A stretch of 64,000 nucleotides of DNA from Desmodus rotundus (GCF_022682495.2 NC_071394.1:31964470-32028469); one strand, 5' to 3'. Shown: positions 1 to 10,520, numbered from the stretch's first letter. Numbers and translations: made by a program. Notes: a model not told the origin generated them from the letters alone.

Positions 1-1824
1 TAGCTCAGTGTTGGATACTTTGAATATATATTCTCCAAAATTAATAGCCCAATCTTCCAGACAAGAAAAGCAAAGCTGAAAGATACAGCATATGGGAAAT
101 ATTTAAAGCAACAAAAACCTCAAAATCAAGAATGCTTAGAGACCACTGTATTAGCTGCATTTTTTTTTTCTAGGAAGCCATTCATAAAATATCAAAGCAG
201 AGAGAACAAGATAAATGGTCTCAAGTGTTCCTGAGCTGTCAAACTGTATGGTTGCACTCTCTTTTATTTAGAAGTAAACAGTTTTTCTGAAACATTACAA
301 TTTTTTAATCACATATTGGGTAATTCTTTTACTAACAGCACTAGTGGAAAACACTGGAGAAAACAGATAAATACATAGCATAAGAAAAATAACTCTTGGA
401 CATTAAAATATTCTTTTTTCAGGATAGTTAATATAAGATGACATGTATTTAACTGTTTAAGAGGAATATGTGTTATTTTTGTAGCAGGAAAAGGGCTTTT
501 TTTCATGATACATGTTTAAATAATCAGTGAGTACATTTCATATTTATTTTTTTTAAATAAAATGTATCTGAATGTTTCATTTTAAAAGATTTTAGGAAAA
601 ACAAAGAAAATCAAGTTCTTATTGAGCATGTAAATATTAGGAATCCTGAAGTAAAAACCATCAATATTCAGGATAGTTTAGTCTATACCATTCTGAATAA
701 TCCATACACTGATTACTCAGTGTAGGGTTATCCAAGTCTTTCTTTCTGTTCTCCTTTTTGTCGCCTACCTTTTGGTCATTGTTCATTAGCACCTCCACCA
801 TTTGGTAAGCAAGGGAAATAAAAAGGAGAACAAATGTGAATCAATTCACTTTGCTATTTGATAAATAGCATAAAGGTTTTCTGAAAGGGACATTGAGATG
901 ATTGACTAACACAGAATTTTAGGATTCTCTGTGAACATATATTATTTCTGAAATAGTCACCAGTTATATATAACTGAAAATTGTTTATTACAGAAGAAAT
1001 ACATGACAAATAAGTTTTCCAAAATGTACACCCAAACGTAATTACTGCTCAAATTTCTGTATGAATAGAAATTATAGGTTCAAAGATCATTATAGGTGGT
1101 TTTTTGTTTTTTTTTTTTTTTTTTAATAATTGAGCCTTCTGTTTTAGGCTTTGGGGGGGGGGGGGGGGGGGGAAAGACCAAAGTACTGATGAGAGAAGTG
1201 CCAGAAGAGCAATGCAGCTAATTTGAGGAACTTCTGACAAGTTAACCTGTGTCTTGAAACCTAAAATAAATATAAGTGAAATTGCTTATGAGTCATTAAA
1301 GGAAAAAATGGGCTTTTGGAACAAAAACAATGACAACTTCTTCCCTCTCCCCCACCAGCAAAAAAAAATCTCTACAGTGCTTATTCCCCTCCCTGTCCCC
1401 ACAAATGTCCCCCAGCATGGAAGCAGCAAAGATCTTTTGTTCATTTATTACACACTCACACCACCATTCCCCAACATCCTCTAGCTCCAGACATGTTTTA
1501 TACTTACCTAGCCACAAGGCACAAGTCATGCTCCTTTTCTTTCTCATGGGCACTATGTTTAAGACCCCCTGTAATAGCCACCCCTTGGCCAAAAGCTGGA
1601 GAAGGAAATGGGAAAATTCAAGACACCCTGAAGTTTTAGTTTGAAAACGGCAAAATCCCAGGAAGCTTCCCTTTAATAGACTCACACAATGTTACAGACA
1701 TAAAAAGGTAGGTTTATCATCAAGTGCATGTTCACCACTGAAGATTACAAGTGAGTCTTCATGTTTCCTTCATCCACTACTTCAGGCTTATTCATAACAA
1801 TGACGCTGTGACCTCACGCCATAC
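1..1824 (-). other. CIBAR1: CIBAR1 intron 2 (partial)
   Basis: This sequence follows the exon 2 donor and runs off the window. I looked for the next expected CIBAR1 exon (the continuation of the BAR helices after QAEV) on the minus strand and did not find it, so it lies beyond position 1. The intron is AT-rich. It holds a homopolymer pair near 1100-1172 and a C-rich stretch near 1330-1480. A 129-codon minus-strand open frame at 1296-1685 resembles no known protein and is treated as chance. Confidence 0.7.
1099..1172. repeat. Poly-T run followed by a 20-base poly-G run
   Basis: Seven T, one G and eighteen T (1099-1124) are followed 28 bases later by twenty uninterrupted G (1153-1172). A G20 tract is rare and unstable, and run lengths like these are often miscounted by sequencing. 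Confidence 0.9.
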
Positions 1825-2059
1825 CTCTGCTTGTCGATAATCCTGAAGTTTGGCAAACTCATCAGCAAAGTTTTTCAGGCCCTGCTTTAAATTTGGGGTC
1901 TCTGTAGAGGCATACACGTTTATTTCATTCACCAGGAGGTCTGCTTTGTCTCGCAGTCTGGCAGTTTTCCGCACATAAGCAGCAAATATTTGGCACAGCT
2001 CTCCAAAATGCTTCTCCACATTTGTGACAGCATTTTGCAGTTGTCTGGTTTGAGCGTCC
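1825..2059 (-). CDS. CIBAR1: CIBAR1 (FAM92A) exon 2, N-terminal half of the BAR domain
   Basis: CIBAR1 is a BAR-domain protein. Family knowledge places it at mitochondrial inner membranes and, with its partner CBY1, at the base of cilia, where it supports ciliogenesis; human loss is linked to postaxial polydactyly. This 235-base exon has an acceptor (TCTCTAG, AG at 2061-2060) and a donor (GCAGAG then GTATGG, GT at 1824-1823). It completes the split Arg and then encodes 78 residues that run from DAQTRQLQNAVTNVEKHFGE to KLQDYRQAE. It includes the strongly conserved stretch LCQIFAAYVRKTARLRDKAD, part of the first BAR helix region. It ends in phase 0. No stop or frameshift is present, so the gene looks intact here. 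Later exons (the remainder of BAR and the acidic tail) are outside the window. Confidence 0.95.
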
Positions 2060-2503
2060 CTAGAGAAAAAGATGACACAAAAAATCTAATCATTCTTATT
2101 AGGGACAAGATGGCTTCATCTCCACGTTAAATTTATATGCAAATATTCCCTGGGCGTTCTGCAGCTTCTCCCAAGGCGGATTCCCTTTCCCCTAGGTCCC
2201 CATTCGGGCCCAGCCTTAACATCCCAGCCGACAGTGAAGGCGCACGAAGAGGCCCGGCTCCGGCAGCCACGTTGCTGCAGGCTGGCGGCTGCTAGGGCTG
2301 CTCAGCCGGGGCGCCCGGCTGCTACCCGGGGCTCACCGCAGCCCGGGGAGGTAGGCCTAGGCCCCACGATGCAGCGGGAAGGGCCCAGCCGCCGGCCCGA
2401 GGTCGAATTCGATGCGGAGGCCCCACAGAGAGATTCCACTTCCCCCATCACCGAGCCCTAGCGTGTGGGGCACCCTGGGCAGCGGGGGCCCCGGGGCTGT
2501 TAC
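2060..2503 (-). other. CIBAR1: CIBAR1 intron 1
   Basis: A 444-base intron lies between the two identified coding exons, with GT-AG ends (GTAAC donor, polypyrimidine then TCTCTAG acceptor). Its first half is CpG-rich and belongs to the promoter island. Its last 150 bases are AT-rich. Confidence 0.88.
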
Positions 2504-2529
2504 CGGTTTTCCAAGCTGCGCCTCAACAT
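2504..2529 (-). CDS. CIBAR1: CIBAR1 exon 1, coding part (start codon to donor)
   Basis: Read on the minus strand, an ATG at 2529-2527 opens MLRRSLENR, which matches the start of the CIBAR1/FAM92A family as I remember it. The coding part is 26 bases and ends in CG, followed directly by a GTAAC donor (GT at 2503-2502). The final codon is split: CG here plus the first G of exon 2 gives Arg. The start has purines at -3 and -1 and sits inside a CpG island, as expected for a first exon. The 5' UTR continues to higher coordinates, but its end cannot be fixed from sequence alone. The exon is too short to show up as an ORF. Confidence 0.9.
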
Positions 2530-2601
2530 CTTGCCTCGCGCACCACCGAGACCCTGGACTGGGGTCCAACGACCGGGCTCCGCGGGGCCCGGGCTTGCGC
2601 A

Positions 2602-2610
2602 GGGGCGGGA
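2602..2610 (+). promoter_or_regulatory. GC box (Sp1-type)
   Basis: GGGGCGGGA within the CpG island, about 75 bases upstream of the CIBAR1 start codon. It matches the Sp1/KLF consensus. The motif is short and common in CpG islands. Confidence 0.4.
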
Positions 2611-2665
2611 GCCGCCGCTGCCGGAGCCCGGGAGCCCGCCCGGCGCGCCGCCGCGTCTTCACTGA

Positions 2666-2679
2666 GTTTCTACGGCAAC
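2666..2679. promoter_or_regulatory. X-box-like motif (RFX site) in the CIBAR1 promoter
   Basis: GTTTCTACGGCAAC matches the RFX X-box palindrome GTTGCCATGGCAAC at 11 of 14 positions, with a perfect right half-site (GGCAAC). It lies about 140 bases upstream of the CIBAR1 start codon. RFX factors drive many ciliary genes, and CIBAR1 acts at the ciliary base, so the placement makes biological sense. Binding itself is inferred. Confidence 0.55.
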
Positions 2680-3087
2680 GCGGCGCGCGCCCCCGCGGCC
2701 TAAGCTGGAGCAGGCGCGAGTGCAGCCGTGGCGTCCGGAGGGTCTGGCAGGGGGCCGCGGCGTTCACCTCTGAGCTACTCAGCGTGCCTCGCGCAGGTGC
2801 TCCTCGAGTTCGCCGGTCCCGGTGCTGGGCCTTTCATCCTCCTGGAGAGCTGCACGGAACTAGCGCCCTTCTCCAGGACGTGCAGGCTGGACTGGGAGCA
2901 GAGGAAGGAAATTCCAAGCCAACCCACCAGAAACGCAAAACTAAGGCTAATGGGGGTCCAGTCTCTGCTTTGGAGACATTTAGTCCTAGAACATAGGTTC
3001 GTTCACCTTGTCCGAGTCTCCGTGTCGAATCTGAAATGTGGCCCTTGGAAGCTGCCTTTGGAAGGAGCAGGGCTGACCGCCTCATCT

Positions 3088-3230
3088 TTAACTTTTTATT
3101 TATTCCGCAAATATTTGTTGAGTTCCTATTTTGTGGAAAAAATTGCTTTGGACCCTGGGAATAATTAAAAGATAATAGGACCCATTCCCCCCAGGAGACA
3201 GACACTTAAACCGTAACAATACCTTGAGAT
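3088..3230 (-). repeat. L2 LINE 3' end, antisense
   Basis: The series 'CCGCAAATATTTGTTGAGTTCC', a 'TGGACCCTGGGAATAA' segment and a following 'AGGAGACAGACAC' motif is the usual order of the reverse-complemented L2 3' end. Old and diverged. Confidence 0.5.
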
Positions 3231-3594
3231 ATATAACAAACCGGAGACTTTTCTTTAAACACCCATGCACTTGGCTTCTTGGCCTTGTCTGTGCTACTCT
3301 TACAAGTGAACACCTTAGGACTAAGCTTTCCAATTCAAGAAACCTCCCCAGACAACTCCCACACTCCCCTCTTCCAGACAGCCATGGGGGCTCCCTCCCG
3401 TGCAGCATATTCTGTATTTTGTACTGTCTTCTGTAGTCTAAACTTAGAGCTCTTGGAGGCAGAGGAAATGCAATTTTAGTCTTATACTCCTCAGCATATT
3501 GTACAGCTCAAAGTTTGTTTTGGACCAGCGTATGTCCCCAGTCTTGTTCCCTCTTTTAGAGAAGTCCTCTTGTTTTCTCATGTTATAATGTATA

Positions 3595-3760
3595 CCTTTC
3601 TTCTCCCCTTCTACTCATTCAGCAATTTGTCTATTGCATGCCTAGTGTATTTCAGATATTATGCCTGGCCCTGAGCATGGAATGGTGATCCAACATCAGA
3701 AGAGTCTTTGCTTTTATAGAGCTCAGTCTCTGAGGAATAGACACTAGTCAAACACATATG
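3595..3760 (-). repeat. L2 LINE 3' end, antisense
   Basis: It starts with ACTCATTCAGCAATTTGTC, passes through ATGCCTGGCCCTGAGCATGG and ends near GAGGAATAGACACTAG. This is the same antisense L2 tail pattern as at 3088-3230. Confidence 0.5.
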
Positions 3761-3774
3761 TGAAACTGCAAATG

Positions 3775-4290
3775 AGGAATGTGCTACTGTATCAACTTTT
3801 GCTGTATAACAGACCGTCACAAAACTTTGTGGCATACAACAGCTCTTCAGCTAACTCAGGATTCTCTGAGTGGGTTGGGTGGTTCTTCTATTATACTTTG
3901 GTTCTGCTCAGCTGGTCTCTTTCATACCTTTTTGGTCAGCTGGTGGGTCTGTTGCTGGCTAGATGAGCTAGGATGGCTTCACTCAGAGATGCAAGAGAGG
4001 CAACATGTTGGTGGTCACTTTTGCAACATAACACGGGTAGTAAGAAAAAGTACATGGCACCGAGAGAGCATGTACGTAATACAGAAGTTTGGTTTGAGCT
4101 GCATGATCGGGGAAAGGACTTCATTGAGAAAGTGACATTTGAGCTGAGATCCAGAGACTGGGAAGGGGTTAATTTAGTGAAGAGAGGGAAAAACAGTCCA
4201 AAGAGTGGGAGAATAAAGGCAAATTGCCCTCCCCCCAACCCCATTCTTAGTTCTACAACTTCTGCTTCTGAGAAGATGGTATCAACCTCC
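3775..4290 (-). mobile_element. Candidate MaLR-type LTR remnant, antisense
   Basis: The stretch GCTGTATAACAGACCGTCACAAAACTTTGTGGCATACAACAGC (3800-3842) resembles the 'TGCATAACAAACTACCCCAAAACTTAGTGG' block of old MaLR-type LTRs as remembered, followed by recognisable 'TCTCTGAGTGGGTTGGGTGG' and 'CTTCACTCAGAGATGCAAG' blocks. The right boundary is uncertain. Confidence 0.4.
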
Positions 4291-4579
4291 AGCTGATTGT
4301 TCAAGTCAAAAACCTGGGAAACATTCTTTCTTTACCCCAGGCACACTGGCCATCTTGCTTAAGGCACCTCCAAAAAATAAACATCCTCGATCATTCCTTC
4401 TTCATCTCTTTTCTTTTTTCCCCCTTCTTCATTTCTTCTACATTACCATAATCAAAGCTAGTATCATCATTCACCTTTATTACAAATCTTTCCACTGGTC
4501 TCTCCATGTCCATAGTTACACACTGCGACGCAAAATCAAAAATGTAGATCAGTTCATGCCAACGTTTCAAAGCCTCTGA

Positions 4580-4955
4580 TGACTGATCAGAATGTTTGTG
4601 TCTCTCCCAAATTCATGTGTTAGAATGCTAACCCCTAAGATGACGGTATGAGGAGATAGAGCCTTTGGAGGTACTTAAATCATGAGAGCGGAGCCCTCAT
4701 GAATGGGATTAATGTTCTTATAAAAAGACACCCCAGAGAGCTCCCCAGCTCCTTCTACCACGTTGCACTAAAAAGACGGCCACCGAAGAGACTGATGGTC
4801 ACCGAAGAGGACGAGGCTCTTAGCAAACACTGACTTTGTCAGCACCATGATCTTGGACTCCAGAGCCTCCAGAACTATGAGAAATACACTTCTGTTTTCT
4901 ATAAGCCACCCAGTTTATGGTATTTTTGTTGTAGCAACTCAAATGAACTGGGTAT
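4580..4955 (+). mobile_element. MLT1-like (ERVL-MaLR) solo LTR
   Basis: Diagnostic blocks occur in order: CTCCCAAATTCATGTGTTAG, AACCCCTAAGATGACGGTAT, ATGGGATTAATGTTCTTATA, CCTCCAGAACTATGAGAAAT and AAGCCACCCAGTTTATGGTA. These match a MaLR LTR from its 5' end to beyond its polyadenylation region. No internal retroviral sequence adjoins, so it is a solo LTR. It is old and diverged. Confidence 0.65.
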
Positions 4956-4964
4956 GTTTAAAAT

Positions 4965-5480
4965 AAAAACCTAAATTCTTATTCTGGCTATTAAGGACCT
5001 ACCTCATTCTTGCCTACCCCTCTATGTTCTCTCACCACTACACTGTGATATAGCTACGAAATCTTTCTTTCCTTTCCTTTCTATCTTTCCTTTTCTAGTT
5101 CATTTCAGACTCAGTTTTGTGTTTATTGTTTTCTCTGCCTAGAACACACCTTTCTCAGAGCATCATGTAACAGCTAACCCCTTCTTGCCACATAGAATTC
5201 TGCTTAAAAGGCAGCTACAGAGCAAGCCTTTCTCTGGTCACCTACTTATTGCCACAGCTCACTGTTTTGTTTCCTCTGAAGCACAGGTAATGCTCTTAAA
5301 TTACAGTATTTGTTTATATGCTATTTCTGTCTCCCATGACTAGAATGTATTCTCCATGAGACTAGGCACTTTGCTATCTTGTTCACAGATAATAATATTC
5401 CCCACGCCACCACAGTCCTTGACTCATTGTAGGAACTCAATAATTACTTGAGTTTGCTGGTGAATAAATGAGTTCGTGAG
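4965..5480 (+). repeat. L2 LINE 3' part, sense
   Basis: The segment carries the L2 3' signature: 'CTACCTCATTCTTGCCTACC', later 'TAGAATGTATTCTCCATGAG', and finally 'GTAGGAACTCAATAATTACT'. The end resembles the L2 'gtgctcaataaatatt' terminus. Confidence 0.6.
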
Positions 5481-5637
5481 TGAAAACCCCATGGCAGAGG
5501 AGCATGGCATGTGTGAGGAAGTGGGAGAAAACCAGTGAGGCTGGAGAGGAGGAGGTGGGCGTCATGACATGTGATATAGCTGGAGGGGGAGGTAGGTAGG
5601 GGTCAGGTCCACTGGGCATTTTGACCATGCTAAGGAG

Positions 5638-6120
5638 TTTGGTCAGAGTTCTCCAGAGAAACGTGACCAGTAGGAAAAAATATATATAGTTTTATTATAA
5701 AGAATTGGCTCATGTGAGCATGGAGGCTAAGTCCCGATGTATGGAATGTCTGCAGGCAGCAAGCTGGAGACCTAGGAAAGCTGATGGTACAAATGCCAGT
5801 CCAAAAGCTGGCAGGCTCAAGACCCAAGAAGAACTGATCTTTCTGGCTGAGTCTGAAGTCTGGGAAAAAATAAAAAAAACAATATCCCAGCTTACACAGT
5901 CAGGCAGGAGGAGGTTCCTCTCCTTCCTTTACCTTTTTGTTTTGGTCAGGTCTTCAGTTGACTTGCTGAGCCTCACTTATTTAGGGAGGGCAATCTGTTT
6001 TATAGAGTTTACCAATTCAAACATTAATCTCATCCAGAAACTCCCTCACAGACACTCTTAGAACAGCATTTGGGCAAAAGTCTGGGCATCTTGTGGCCCA
6101 GTTAAGTTGACACAAATTGA
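5638..6120 (-). mobile_element. MaLR-type LTR, antisense
   Basis: It begins GTTCTCCAGAGAAACGTGAC with a TATATATA tract, continues with GAATTGGCTCATGTGAGCAT and TCTGCAGGCAGCAAGCTGGA, and ends GGCCCAGTTAAGTTGACACA. This is the reverse complement of a common mammalian LTR that ends '...TCTCTGGAGAACCCTGACTAATACA'. The subfamily is not determined. Confidence 0.6.
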
Positions 6121-7679
6121 ACATCATAGTCCTTATCTTAGTATCAATGTGAATGTGTTTCAGCAAGTCATGTAACTCTTATAACTTTCAGCAAGTGCCT
6201 TCATGTATTGGATAGTTATTGTTGAACAGATATATATTGAATTGCACTTTTTCAATCTCAAACAAATACATGAAATGAATGTGTTCTAGAAACGCTTCTT
6301 GTGAGATCTGGGCTCTTTGAGCTCACATCAGACATTTTAAAGCACGCATCAGCACAACTGTTCTCAAGCCTTTTCACTGCTACTTCCTCCTAGGACACGT
6401 CATGTCAGAGAAGAGGAGCTGCGAATGGGAAGGTCAAATCCCTTGGCCAATGTCCAATGATGAGATAGTAGGGGGCTGGCCTTAAATTTTTGTCTTCCCT
6501 CTCCAAAGTCCTTTCCACTGTATCGGGATCGATCTTTCTGTCCCTGTTCTCTTTCTCGGACTCCCTCTCTCTTTTCCTCTACTATGTTGATGTTTTGCAA
6601 AGTTCTTAAACAAATGTAAATGTAAACAAATTACTTTAAGCAGTCAGCCAGTGCCATTCCTTATTTGGAACAGGGAGAGCGTGTGTCCATGATCAGTGAA
6701 CCATTGAGAACAGCTTTCAAAGTCTCTGGGGATTATTGTCTCAGGGCACAAGCAGTATAACCTGATTTTCCAGTTACTTTTCTTAAACTACTACTGACTT
6801 TTCACAGACTTCGTCATCAACTACTACACGATATTTGTATTTTTATTGTAAAAACAGAACAATCTTATTTTTTATCACATTATATGGATTCCAATTTATT
6901 GAGGGTGGTTTAAGAGAGATCCTGTAGAGGCAAGGAGTCCATTAACCGCATTCACTCCTTTACCCAGCACTATTCCCTGAGAACTTGTCCTGTGCTAGGT
7001 GCTGGATGTACCACTCTCTAACCCAAGTGCTCTGGGGAAATGGAAGGACATAGCTATACACACAATGGGATCATTATTTGAAATTTCGTTCCGTCTTATT
7101 CCAGGTATTTATTTAAATTATGTTATTTTGTCAGTCTTAGTTTTCCCCTCCCCAGCCTTTTCATCGCATTTGGAAATTAAGAACTGTAGAAATGAAGAAC
7201 CACAGTCCATCATAGTCTTTAACCTCCAGTTCTTAGCTATGATAGACTATAGTTATTTGCTATTAATTATGCCTAAACAATGTAACTTCAAATGCAGCCA
7301 TTCTATGTTAAATAGCTTAAGCAAATTGTCTTAATAGAAATAAAATCTCTCTCCAGGAAAAGATTTAGTTTTTATTTGTTTGGTTTTGTTTAGTTTTTGC
7401 TCTTTAAATTTTCAGTATTTGAGTGGTGAATTTAGTACATGCTTAGCATGGTACCTAACATAATAAGTGCTCCACAAAAGTCAATATCATAGGTTTGTCA
7501 GTGTTTTCTAATTTAAAAAAAATTAAAAAAATAAAGTAGAAGTTTTAAATGATATTGTTGTTAACATCGTTAGCTAAGTTATATTGGTAATTTTAGTTAT
7601 AATTATGGTCTTATGCTTGACACCTACTAAACACTATTAGCATGTATCTCATTATTAATACATTAATTTTTCATATTAC
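6121..7679. other. Unassigned AT-rich sequence
   Basis: No gene or complete repeat was recognised. A short L2-like antisense piece may lie at 6950-7010 (TCCTGTGCTAGGTGCTGG). Open frames are short and unlike known proteins. Confidence 0.5.
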
Positions 7680-8410
7680 TTTTACAAATTAATGTAACCC
7701 TCTCCCCCAAAGAGAGGGTATGTCAAAGGGAGAGAGGGGCCCATTGATGGAGATCCCAATGACCAGAGCTGGAACAATTTGAGCAATAAAATAAAGTAGT
7801 AATGGATTATAACACAAAGTAAAAAATAAATATCTCTGAGTCTATGCTGAGATAAATGAATAAATAAATAAATAAAAAGAGACAAATCTCCCATGCAGAG
7901 GATTCCAAATAGTTTACACAGATACTCTGTCTTCAAAGAAGGTAGAGCATAACTACCCAGTCCTTCCTTAAGCGTGGCCACACATAGTGACTTCCTTCCG
8001 AAGAGGGCGAGACTGTACAGTGGAGAAACATGACAAACACACCTCAGCCAGGCGTTAAGGTCAACATTAAAGGTGATAAGTCACGTTACCAGTATGTACC
8101 CCTCACGTTACGTGATGAAAATGGTACCTTCCACTTGTGGTCTTCCTCTTCAGAATCTATAACCCCAGTTTAATGATGACAAACACATCAGATAAACCCC
8201 AGTACAGGGATTTAAACAAAATATCTGACTAGTACTCCTCAAAATTGTCAAAGTCATCAGAAATAAGGAAAGTCTAAGAAACCGTCACAGGCAGGAGAAG
8301 CTGAAGCAAACCTGACAAGTAAAGTAATCTGGTACCCTGGATGGAGTCCTGGAACATGAAATAGACATCAGGTAAAAACTAAGGAAATCTGAGGAAAATA
8401 TGGAAAAAAG
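7680..8410 (+). mobile_element. L1 3' UTR, sense (old L1M type)
   Basis: Blocks at 7930-8400, such as 'CTAGTACTCCTCAAAATTGT', 'AAGGAAAGTCTAAGAAACCG', 'TGGTACCCTGGATGGAGTCC' and 'GGTAAAAACTAAGGAAATCT', match the 3' UTR of old mammalian L1 elements as remembered. An internal AAAT microsatellite occupies about 7851-7877. No ORF2 portion is attached. Confidence 0.55.
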
Positions 8411-8699
8411 TAGAGCAAAGCTTTTTGACTTAAAAAATGACACATATTCATTGCTAGCAGTTTCATTAAAACTTGAGTATAATGAAGAAAAAATGCCAAT
8501 GCTTTATGATAAAATGTTATGCTACTGTGAATGAATACTTTTCTAGATTAATCTGTCTACTTCTTCTGGATCTATATAGTTATCTTCTAAATAGGTGGAG
8601 ACAGAGCATACACGTATACACATATAAATACATTCAGATACACATGTTTATAGTATTTGTAGGAGGCATGAAGACAATCTTATAAAATAGGATTTTTGT

Positions 8700-9040
8700 G
8701 TTTTAAAATTTTGTTTTGAGCCTTTTTAATTTTTTACATTATGAAATATATCATACAGAAAATAATTAACTGACCCCTACATGTTCACTGGGAAGATTTT
8801 ACCATATTTGCTGCAGATTAAAAAAAAAAAGCCATAGTTTTGTATGAGGTAAAGCCCCACCCCTTCATCTTGTTCTTGCTCTCCCACTTTTATCACGATA
8901 ATCACTGTCTTCAAGGTGGCGCTTGTTCTTTCCGTTCCTGTTTGTATGCTACCTTATATGTACATATCCATTAGTGATGTGGTACTTCTTTATGTTTTTA
9001 AACTCCATATAACTGGTATGATATTTTAAATTCATTTAAA
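8700..9040 (-). mobile_element. Old L1 3' UTR, antisense
   Basis: The pattern 'ATATATCATACAGAAAATAATTAAC ... ATAATCACTGTCTTCAAGG ... AACTCCATATAACTGGTATG' follows the antisense 3' UTR of L1M elements. It appears to be the older host of the younger L1 inserted at about 9041. Confidence 0.5.
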
Positions 9041-9768
9041 AATTACTCTTTTCAAATGTTTTTAATTCAATTTAATTTTAGTTTAGTTTTTTTGCCATGA
9101 CCATTATCCCCCCATATCCTCTTCCTCCTCCACCTACTCCCTGCCGCTATCACCACACTGTTGTCCGTGTTCGTGAGTTCTTTCTCTTTTTTCTCTTTTG
9201 CTTAACCCTTCCACGCCCCCCCCCCCCACCCAAGGAAGCTCCCCTTCCTCTGCCCTGAGCTGTCAGCCTGCTCTCTATCTATGAATCTGTTTTGCTTGTT
9301 AGTTCAGTTTGTTCATCAGATTCCACATATGGGTGAAATCATATGGTACTTGTCTTTCTCTGACTGGCTTATTTCACTCAGCATAATGTTCCCCAGGTCC
9401 ATCCATGCCATCACAAATGGGAAAATTTTCTTCTTTGTAACAGCCAGCTAGTATTCCACTGTGTAAATATACCACAGCTGTTTTATCCACTCTTTTACTG
9501 ATGGGCACGTGGGCTGTTTCCAGATCTTGGCTATTGTAAATAACGCTGCTGTGAACAGAGGGGTTCATACATTCTTTCTGATTGGTGTTTTGGGATTCTT
9601 AGGATATATTCCCAGGGGTGGGATTGCTGGGTCAAATGGAAGTTTGATTTTTAATTTTTTGAGGACCTTCAACACTGTTTTCCACAGTGTTGCACCAATC
9701 TGCATTCCCACCAACAGAGCCCTGTCCTCTTCTCCACATCCTCACCAACACTTCTTGTTTGTTGATTT
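9041..9768 (-). mobile_element. 5'-truncated younger L1 (3' UTR plus ORF2 C-terminus)
   Basis: Read on the minus strand this is the very end of L1 ORF2 and the 3' UTR. Plus-strand landmarks are TTATTTCACTCAGCATAATG, CTAGTATTCCACTGTGTAAA, GGCTATTGTAAATAACGCTG and GGGATTGCTGGGTCAAATGG, the antisense of the ORF2 tail. The 3' UTR contains a C12 run (9216-9227). Frameshifts break the coding sequence. It stops within the ORF2 tail at about 9768, and similar but older L1 sequence resumes there. Confidence 0.75.
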
Positions 9769-10520
9769 ATTACTTCCAGACTGTTTTGCAAAGCAGCTGC
9801 ACCATTTTACTTTCCCACTGGCAGCATATGAGGGGTCCAATTTCTCCACGTCTTTGCCAATACTAAATAGTTTTTTTAAATATAATTTCATTTTATATTA
9901 TTTTAAAGATTTATTTATTTACCTTTAGACAGAGGGGAAGGGAGGGAGAAAGAGAGGGAAAGAAACATCAATGTGGCGTTGCCTCTTGCACCCCCACAAT
10001 GGGGACCTAGCCCACAACCCAGGCATGTGCCCTGACTGGGAATTGAACCGGCAACCCCTCAGTTTTCAGGCCAGAGCTCAGTCCACTGAGCCACCAGCCA
10101 GGGCTGCTTAGTTTCTGATTTTATTGATTCTAGTCACCCTAGTGGGTGTTAGTGGGTGGTTAGTGGTGGGTGTTAGTGGTCTCATGGTGGTTTTTATTCC
10201 CATTTCCCTGATGGCTAATAATGTTGGGCATCTTTTCATGTTCTTATTGGCCACTTGTATATCTTTTTTTGGAGAAATATCTATTGGAAATCCTTTACCC
10301 ATTTTAAATGGGTTATTCGTTTTTTTTATTGCTGAGTTATTAGAGCTTTTAAAAAAAAATATTCTAAATATGTTCCTTATCAGATGTGTAGTAACCAATT
10401 GTGCTTCACATTTTATCTTCATAGTTTTGTTCATAAGCATTTTTTTTCTTTATTGGTTTTCAGTGCTGGTATGAGTTTTTCGGAGTCTTCACAGGTATTT
10501 TTGGTGAGCAGTTGGAGGTT
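9769..10520 (-). mobile_element. Older L1 ORF2 C-terminal region, interrupted by a Ves SINE
   Basis: After 9768 an equivalent L1 region starts again (CAGCTGCACCATTTTACTTT ... CAATTTCTCCACGTCTTTGC), so this is a separate, older copy. It is cut by a Ves SINE and resumes at about 10105 with CACCCTAGTGGGTGTTAGTG and CCCATTTCCCTGATGGCTAA. The minus-strand frame 10440-10108 reads NNPFKMGKGF then VANKNMKRCP and IREMGIKTTM, the ORF2 C-terminal signature. Confidence 0.7.
9880..10104 (-). mobile_element. Ves SINE, antisense
   Basis: It begins with the reverse-complemented A-rich tail (TTAAAGATTTATTTATTTAC) and a GAGGGAAAGAAACATCAATG block. It continues with CATGTGCCCTGACTGGGAAT and the tRNA-like B-box complement (AATTGAACCGGCAACCC), and ends GCCACCAGCCAGGGC. 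This is the tRNA-derived SINE family of bats. It sits inside an older L1. Confidence 0.9.

Larger units (their letters stand above)
2150..2830. promoter_or_regulatory. CpG island / CIBAR1 promoter
   Basis: From about 2150 to 2830 the base composition changes sharply to GC-rich sequence with many CpG dinucleotides, for example around 2585-2700. The rest of the window is AT-rich and CpG-poor. The island covers CIBAR1 exon 1 and the sequence immediately upstream, so it is very likely the promoter. Such islands often fire in both directions, so a divergent noncoding transcript toward higher coordinates is possible, but it is not shown by the sequence. Open frames on the plus strand here (such as 2412-2996) are by-products of low stop-codon density in GC-rich DNA. 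Confidence 0.85.

Noticed and set aside
1296..1685. 129-codon minus-strand frame in CIBAR1 intron 2
   Set aside because: It does not match the expected next CIBAR1 exon and lacks splice sites that keep phase.
2412..2996. 194-codon plus-strand open frame over the CpG island
   Set aside because: It overlaps CIBAR1 exon 1 on the other strand, is rich in Arg/Pro/Gly as expected from GC-rich DNA, and resembles no protein family.
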